A DNA stretch of 10,802 bases from Candidatus Dadabacteria bacterium. GTDB taxonomy: Bacteria; Desulfobacterota_D; UBA1144; Nemesobacterales; JAJCZQ01. Shown in pieces: positions 6,515 through 10,802 of this stretch. The translations under genes and the position numbers were made by a program. Each line of letters starts with the position of its first letter. The first letter of the stretch is position 1. A model generated the notes under the pieces. It saw nothing but the letters and a program-made list of their open reading frames with translations. It had not been told where the DNA came from and searched no databases. Location of the stretch: the NCBI GenBank assembly GCA_030624695.1, contig JAUXJP010000014.1:1-10802 (forward strand). Reading direction: 5' to 3'.

Positions 6515-7780
6515 ATGGATGATAATGAAAAACTGATCCAGTCAGTTCAAAAGAAGTACCACGATATGCTTGATCAGGATGTTGACCCTTACGAATGGGG
6601 TTATGCCTGGCGGTCTGAATTGAACAAGGGTGGTTTCAGGGCCGTCGATTTCCTAATGAGGGAGGTTGTCGATACCGGAAAGTGTGTTGGTTGTGCGGCA
6701 TGTATAACAATCTGCCCAACTGATGTATTCGATTACAAAGACGAAAAACCTACTGATACCAGAAAAGATGCTTGTGTGTTTTGCGAACTTTGTGTCGACG
6801 TTTGTCCGGTGCTTCGTCCACCCGATAAAGATTTACTTAAACTCTTAGGTTTCAAGGAACCCGTGATAGACGAAGGGTTTGGACCCTACAATTATGCCGT
6901 TATTGCCCGCTCAAAAGACAAGGAATGTCTTGAAAGGGGCCAGGACGGCGGAGTAACCTCTAAGTTGCTGATTCATGCCCTCGAAAACGGTTCAATTAAC
7001 GGGGCCGTTATTGGTGACGTACTTCCCGAAAACCCTCAGGTAGGGATTCATAAACTTGCTACAACCGCAGAGGAAATATTGGCCTGTAGTGGCTCACGTT
7101 ATACATATTCGCCCAATACTGTTGCTTTAAGGGAAGCAATGGAAAACGACATCAAGCCCCTTGCCGTTGTGGGAGTTCCTTGCCAGGTTGATGGTGTCCG
7201 GCAACAGCAGTACAGCAGCATTCGCCTGGATATTGCAAAGTGGTATCAAAAAAATGTACCCCTAGTTATAGGCCTTTTTTGCTCCGAGAGTTTTACACAT
7301 GAACATATAGCACTAATTGCAGAACATTTAAAAGTCGAACCGAAAGATATAGTAAACGTCAACGTTAAGGGCAAGGTTATAATTACACTCAGGGATGGCC
7401 GCGAAGAGATCATGGCGCTGAAAGATTTTCACCCCTATGCACGTCCCGCTTGTCTTTACTGCCTTGATTATGCAGCCGATAATTCTGACATAGGAGTAGG
7501 AGGTATCGGACTGGACGGATGGACATTTGTCGCAGTCCGCACCGAAAAGGGCCATGAGTTCTTTCAGGCCGCGGTTGATGATGATCTTTTTGAAATCATG
7601 CCGGTCGACTCTGTTCCGAAAGCAAAATCACTTCTGATCAGACTATCAAATATGAAGAGAAACAAACCACTCCCTGCGTTAATGCCCACAATGCAGGAAA
7701 GGATCGAAATGGGCAATACCGATGTTAAAAATTTCTATAAAGACTATCAACCGCCTGGGAAGGGAGATAATTCCGAATGA
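6515..7780 (+). CDS. Ferredoxin-FrhB/FdhB-type iron-sulfur flavoprotein subunit next to KorAB
   Basis: Predicted electron-transfer subunit of 421 aa. Two cluster motifs, C57-x2-C60-x2-C63-x3-C67-P and C87-x2-C90-x2-C93-x3-C97-P, form a bacterial ferredoxin domain with two [4Fe-4S] clusters. The rest is the coenzyme F420 hydrogenase/dehydrogenase beta-subunit (FrhB/FdhB) fold: GQDGGVTSKLLIHAL, VVGVPCQVDGV, GLFCSESF, and ARPACLYCLDYAADNSDIGVGG. In FrhB relatives this fold holds FAD and a further [4Fe-4S] cluster. The family acts on F420, but bacterial members often lack any link to it. The stop overlaps the korA start by 4 nt (ATGA), so production is coupled to the 2-oxoacid oxidoreductase. The inference is that it receives electrons from KorAB and passes them to an unknown acceptor. 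The start at 6515 is chosen for its Shine-Dalgarno sequence over the in-frame ATG at 6461. Confidence 0.88.
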   Translation: MDDNEKLIQSVQKKYHDMLDQDVDPYEWGYAWRSELNKGGFRAVDFLMREVVDTGKCVGCAACITICPTDVFDYKDEKPTDTRKDACVFCELCVDVCPVLRPPDKDLLKLLGFKEPVIDEGFGPYNYAVIARSKDKECLERGQDGGVTSKLLIHALENGSINGAVIGDVLPENPQVGIHKLATTAEEILACSGSRYTYSPNTVALREAMENDIKPLAVVGVPCQVDGVRQQQYSSIRLDIAKWYQKNVPLVIGLFCSESFTHEHIALIAEHLKVEPKDIVNVNVKGKVIITLRDGREEIMALKDFHPYARPACLYCLDYAADNSDIGVGGIGLDGWTFVAVRTEKGHEFFQAAVDDDLFEIMPVDSVPKAKSLLIRLSNMKRNKPLPALMPTMQERIEMGNTDVKNFYKDYQPPGKGDNSE

Positions 7781-9597
7781 CCCCCGTTAACGGAACTCAG
7801 CCGGTTCTTGAAGACCTTAATGTTATTGTTGCAGGCCAGGGTGGGGATGGTTCACTTACTGTGGTCACATTACTTGCGGAATTAATGAGAGACTATGGCT
7901 TCAATGTCTATACCGAAAGGGACGTATTATCCAGGATAAGGGGCGGCCACACGGCTGCAACTGTAAGGGCATTCTCCGGGGACCGTTATTGTATAGGGAG
8001 CAATATCGATTTACTGGTTGCTCTGGACGATGAAGCAATAGAAAAGAACACTCGCCATCTTGATGGAAACAGCATTGTCATATTCGACGAATCCGGAGGG
8101 AAGCTGACCAACGGTTCACTCCCCAAGGGTATAAAACTTTATTCAGCTCCTTTCAACCGTATTGCAATGAGAACAATGCGCCGTGAACTTTACAGAAACA
8201 GTATCGCATTTGGTGTGGTTTCACGCTTAATTGGACTCGAAGACGAGGCCCTAAAGAAGATATTCAAAAAAAGGTTTGCACGTCTTGGAACTACGGTACT
8301 GGATTACAACCTTGAAGCACTGGATCTTGGCTTTGGCATTGCAGACGAATTCGGCCTGACCAACGGTGCCGGGCTCTATAAAATAAAAAAGAAAAAAGCT
8401 GCCAATAAACTCCTGATCACGGGTAATGAATCCGTTGCCCTGGGCTTTATTGTGGCCGGTGGTAGGTTCTACGCCGGTTACCCGATAACACCTTCTTCCG
8501 AGATACTGGAATCCCTGCAAAAATGGCTGCCTATGTTCGGTGGAGTTGCGAGACAGACCGAAGACGAGCTTTCAGGTATTAATATGGCAATGGGTGCAGC
8601 ACTGACGGGAGCCAGGGTAATGGTTGGTACATCAGGCCCGGGTTTTTCACTCATGCAGGAAGGGATTGGTCATGCAGGTTCGGCCGAGATCCCTATAGTT
8701 ATTGTGGATTGTCAAAGAGCTGGCCCGAGTACCGGAATGCCTACTAAACCGGAGCAAAGTGACATAAACCTGATGATTTTTGGCGGCCACGGCGACTTTC
8801 CGCGTATAGTTCTTGCCCCCGGACACCCCGAAGACTGTTTTTACCTGGCCGCAGAAGCAACTAACCTCGCATTCAAATATCAGTGCCCTGTCTATATCTC
8901 GATGGACCAGGGCTTATCACAGAATATTGCCACAGTTGACCCCTTTGATCTTGAAAAGATTGAAGTTGATGAAGGGTATCAGCTGGATGCAGAAGATTTG
9001 AAAAAACTTGATGTATACAAAAGATATGCGCACACTGAAAATGATATCTCCCCTTTTGCCAAGCCAGGTACCCCCGGCGGATTTTCCCTGGTCACCGGTA
9101 ATGAACATGATGAATGGGGACTGGTCTCAACGGATCCCGACAATCGTGTGCAGATGATGAAAAAACGTATGAATAAGATCGAACATGCAAAAGAACATTT
9201 GCCTGAGGCACGCCACTTTGGCAATGGAGATGAAAAAATAGGCTTTATCGGTATCGGCATGACATACGGAGTAATTCTTGAAGCCATGGAACAGCTTGAA
9301 GCCTATGGTGTAGATACACAGTTCCTACAGCTCAGGACAATCTGGCCAGTCTTAGATGAAGTCAATGAATTTATAAACAGGTGTGATAAAGTATATGTGG
9401 TTGAATATAACGCTGTCGGCCAGCTTGCACACCTGCTTATGCACCAGGGAGCAGATTCCGGCAAAATTATAAAAATTATAAAATATGATGGTATCCCCTT
9501 CCGCCCCCGTGAAATATATAACAGGGTAATGGAAGAAAATAAATCAAATAATGCAGGAAAGAAAAAAACCAAAAAAAAGAGGGCCAATTCAAAATGA
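7777..9597 (+). CDS. korA: 2-oxoacid:acceptor oxidoreductase, fused gamma-alpha subunit (KorA-like)
   Basis: Subunit of a CoA-dependent 2-oxoacid oxidoreductase, probably the 2-oxoglutarate type (2-oxoglutarate + CoA to succinyl-CoA + CO2 + reduced acceptor). The 606 aa comprise a gamma domain at about 14-195 (GQGGDG at 20-25, RGGHT at 55-59). Next is the alpha pyrimidine-binding domain, with YPITPSSE at 235-242, then QTEDELSGINMAMGAALTGA and GTSGPGFSLMQEGIGHA. A C-terminal domain II follows (IGFIGIGMTYGVILEA, QLRTIWPV, VYVVEYNAVGQLAHLL). GGHGDFPRIVLAPG resembles KorA more than pyruvate enzymes, but substrate calls by sequence are unsafe in this family. The protein ends in a Lys-rich tail (GKKKTKKKRANSK). 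It overlaps the genes on both sides by 4 nt, and AGGGAG 10 nt before the ATG is its Shine-Dalgarno sequence. Cytoplasmic; forms the catalytic core with the beta subunit. Confidence 0.93.
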   Translation: MTPVNGTQPVLEDLNVIVAGQGGDGSLTVVTLLAELMRDYGFNVYTERDVLSRIRGGHTAATVRAFSGDRYCIGSNIDLLVALDDEAIEKNTRHLDGNSIVIFDESGGKLTNGSLPKGIKLYSAPFNRIAMRTMRRELYRNSIAFGVVSRLIGLEDEALKKIFKKRFARLGTTVLDYNLEALDLGFGIADEFGLTNGAGLYKIKKKKAANKLLITGNESVALGFIVAGGRFYAGYPITPSSEILESLQKWLPMFGGVARQTEDELSGINMAMGAALTGARVMVGTSGPGFSLMQEGIGHAGSAEIPIVIVDCQRAGPSTGMPTKPEQSDINLMIFGGHGDFPRIVLAPGHPEDCFYLAAEATNLAFKYQCPVYISMDQGLSQNIATVDPFDLEKIEVDEGYQLDAEDLKKLDVYKRYAHTENDISPFAKPGTPGGFSLVTGNEHDEWGLVSTDPDNRVQMMKKRMNKIEHAKEHLPEARHFGNGDEKIGFIGIGMTYGVILEAMEQLEAYGVDTQFLQLRTIWPVLDEVNEFINRCDKVYVVEYNAVGQLAHLLMHQGADSGKIIKIIKYDGIPFRPREIYNRVMEENKSNNAGKKKTKKKRANSK

Positions 9598-10457
9598 CTA
9601 AAACCTTTTCCCCGGCAAGACCAATCTGGTGCGCAGGATGCGGTGATTTTGCTGTGCAGGGAGTACTGGAAAAATCATTAGACAGCTTAAATATACCGAG
9701 AGAACAGCTTATGTTCCTGGCCGGGATCGGCTGTTCGGGAACAATACAAAACAATATTAAGTGTTACGGTTACCATGCCCTTCATGGACGCGTTCTGCCT
9801 ACGGCAATCGGTGTAAAACTAGCTAATCCCAATCTTACCGTTGTAGCTGCAGGAGGAGATGGCGATGGTTATGCAATTGGTGCAGGTCACCTGGTGCATA
9901 CTTTTAGAAGCAACCCCAGCCTTACATATATTGTAATGAACAACAGCAATTATGGATTAACCAAGGGGCAACCTTCCCCTACTAGTCCGCTTGGCTATAA
10001 GTCTAATGCAGAAATGGATATGGATGCTATTCTGCTAGGCCTTAGCCTGCCTTCCACTACATTCCTTGCACGCGGTTTCAGCGGACATCCCGAACAGTTG
10101 GGACAGTTATTGGTTGCGGCCCTGAAACATGCAGAAGAGGGGAAAGGATTTGCCTTTATCGAGGTGCTGTCACCATGTGTTACCTATTACGATACCCACA
10201 GGGAATGGGCGTCCAGGGTACACAATGTTGATGAGGACCCGGATTACAACTGCACCGACCGCGGTAATGCATTCAGCAAATCCCTCGAAATATTAAATAA
10301 CCATAAGATTCCCATCGGTCTTTTATATCATGGAGAACACGTGTCACTGGAATCTCTCTCATTAAAAGAAGATTGTATTCCACCCGCACTTCAGGACCTA
10401 AATTCACCTGACAGTGTAGAAAATTGCAAAAAAATTATTCAATCATTTATGGGTTAA
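9594..10457 (+). CDS. korB: 2-oxoacid:acceptor oxidoreductase, beta subunit (KorB-like, TPP-binding)
   Basis: Thiamine-diphosphate-binding subunit of the 2-oxoacid oxidoreductase, 287 aa, a normal KorB length. The TPP/Mg motif is GGDGDGYAIG (87-96) with MNNSNYGLTKGQ (115-126). Cys13 and Cys16 (WCAGCGDF), Cys47 (GIGCSG) and Cys195 (SPCVTY) match the four ligands of the proximal [4Fe-4S] cluster in beta subunits. The HALHGRVLPTAIGVKLANP segment and QPSPTS are typical of KorB and closely related enzymes. Most KorB proteins have WCPGCG, so Ala14 is a small departure. The start overlaps the korA stop (ATGA), with GAGGG 10 nt upstream. The core KorAB needs an external acceptor; here the FrhB-like protein encoded first in the operon is the obvious candidate. 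The enzyme could serve an oxidative or a reductive (CO2-fixing) TCA reaction; the sequence does not tell which. Confidence 0.93.
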   Translation: MTKTFSPARPIWCAGCGDFAVQGVLEKSLDSLNIPREQLMFLAGIGCSGTIQNNIKCYGYHALHGRVLPTAIGVKLANPNLTVVAAGGDGDGYAIGAGHLVHTFRSNPSLTYIVMNNSNYGLTKGQPSPTSPLGYKSNAEMDMDAILLGLSLPSTTFLARGFSGHPEQLGQLLVAALKHAEEGKGFAFIEVLSPCVTYYDTHREWASRVHNVDEDPDYNCTDRGNAFSKSLEILNNHKIPIGLLYHGEHVSLESLSLKEDCIPPALQDLNSPDSVENCKKIIQSFMG

Positions 10458-10555
10458 TTCACATTCCTGCATTAGTAATTCTTTTATAAATACCGCTAAT
10501 TACTGAAATTTACACCATTCAATATTAGATTTAATCAATTTACTCACATTGTTTC

Positions 10556-10572
10556 TTTGTTTATAAAACAAA
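10556..10572. repeat. Small perfect palindrome upstream of the last gene
   Basis: TTTGTTT (10556-10562) and AAACAAA (10566-10572) are exact reverse complements around ATA. It lies about 20 nt before the candidate -7 box of the next gene, where an operator could sit. It is short and AT-rich, so chance is a serious alternative. Confidence 0.3.
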
Positions 10573-10593
10573 TATTTATTAACTTTTCCCGAT

Positions 10594-10601
10594 TAATTTT
10601 G
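10594..10601 (+). promoter_or_regulatory. Candidate Bacteroidota-type -7 promoter element
   Basis: TAATTTTG fits the TAnnTTTG consensus of the Bacteroidota primary sigma factor. It lies 13 nt before ATG 10615, so the leader would be under about 10 nt. A matching -33 TTTG at the right distance is not visible (the nearest is 34 nt upstream), so support is weak. Confidence 0.3.
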
Positions 10602-10614
10602 TATTATCTAAATT

Positions 10615-10802
10615 ATGGCAGATAATAGTGAATTAACAAATGAGGCAACCAAACTTATTAATGAAGCAGAAAAAACAGCTGAGTATAACGTTCAGAAATC
10701 AATCAAGCTTATAAAAAAAGCAATTAAAATCCGGCCTGATTACTTATTGTACGAACACTTTTTACTTGCCAACTATCTGACGAAATCAGGGAAATTCAAT
10801 GA
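10615..10802 (+). CDS. TPR-like protein of unknown function (partial, C-terminus beyond right edge)
   Basis: An open frame starts at ATG 10615 and runs uninterrupted to the right edge (62 codons plus 2 nt), beginning MADNSELTNEATKLINEAEK. It has no signal peptide or membrane helix. Helical, charged sequence such as SIKLIKKAIKIRPDYLLYEHF, then LANYLTKSGKF, looks like one or two tetratricopeptide-type helix pairs (the A-x-K-I-x-P-D-Y pattern at a repeat end). This suggests a cytoplasmic TPR protein. No Shine-Dalgarno sequence precedes the ATG. It lies 157 nt after korB with its own possible promoter, so it is probably a separate transcription unit. Function cannot be given from the visible part. 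Confidence 0.65.
   Translation, partial: MADNSELTNEATKLINEAEKTAEYNVQKSIKLIKKAIKIRPDYLLYEHFLLANYLTKSGKFN

Noticed and set aside
8917..9754. Several minus-strand open frames opposite korA and the start of korB
   Set aside because: korA and korB are conserved along their whole length. The antisense frames have no start signals or recognisable domains.
10474..10504. Inverted repeat AGTAATT/AATTACT after korB as a terminator
   Set aside because: The arms are 7 bp of nearly pure A/T with a 17-nt spacer and no U-tract, so the hairpin would be too weak.
1..10802. CRISPR array, tRNA/rRNA genes, insertion sequences, phage or defence genes
   Set aside because: None was recognised. Nearly all the window is occupied by metabolic, transport and membrane-protein genes, and no regularly spaced repeats or transposase motifs were seen.

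Overview
The window is AT-rich bacterial chromosomal DNA, with coding regions visibly richer in G+C on the right side than on the left. A predicted lipoprotein oligopeptide binder, an NfeD/slipin pair, a membrane-anchored TPR protein and a KorAB-type 2-oxoacid oxidoreductase suggest an anaerobic or facultatively anaerobic diderm. My best guess is the Bacteroidota/Chlorobiota/Ignavibacteriota area. This is inference only, since no rRNA or other phylogenetic marker is present. Some genes have clear Shine-Dalgarno sequences (slipin, the FrhB-like gene and korA), while others have none.

Left half, minus strand (about 5398 down to 1): a compact gene string reads nfeD -> slipin (SPFH/band 7) -> oligopeptide-binding lipoprotein -> DppB/OppB-type permease -> DppC/OppC-type permease, which runs off the left edge. 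Gaps are 15, 25, 47 and 1 nt, so co-transcription is likely. The two permeases and the binding protein make up the membrane and capture parts of a peptide/nickel-class ABC importer. Its ATPases are not in the window. NfeD and slipin form the well-known membrane protease/scaffold pair. The nfeD reading frame is broken by one extra G in a GGGG run at 4892-4895. The break falls between the predicted catalytic serine and lysine.

Middle (5399-6514): a 124-bp divergent intergenic region contains a perfect 9-bp inverted repeat whose arms carry TATAAT on opposite strands. It is followed by a plus-strand gene for a single-pass TPR protein (5523-6146). A 368-bp non-coding stretch follows, holding a perfect 15-bp inverted repeat (6311-6350) and a plausible promoter for the next operon.

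Right half, plus strand (6515-10457): a translationally coupled three-gene operon with two 4-nt ATGA overlaps. It encodes a protein with two [4Fe-4S] cluster motifs and an FrhB/FdhB-type flavin-FeS domain, a fused gamma-alpha subunit and a beta subunit of a 2-oxoacid:acceptor oxidoreductase (KorAB-like). The FrhB-like protein probably takes electrons from the KorAB catalytic core in place of, or together with, a simple ferredoxin subunit. This pairing is the most interesting metabolic feature here. A further gene with TPR-like sequence starts at 10615 and runs off the right edge.
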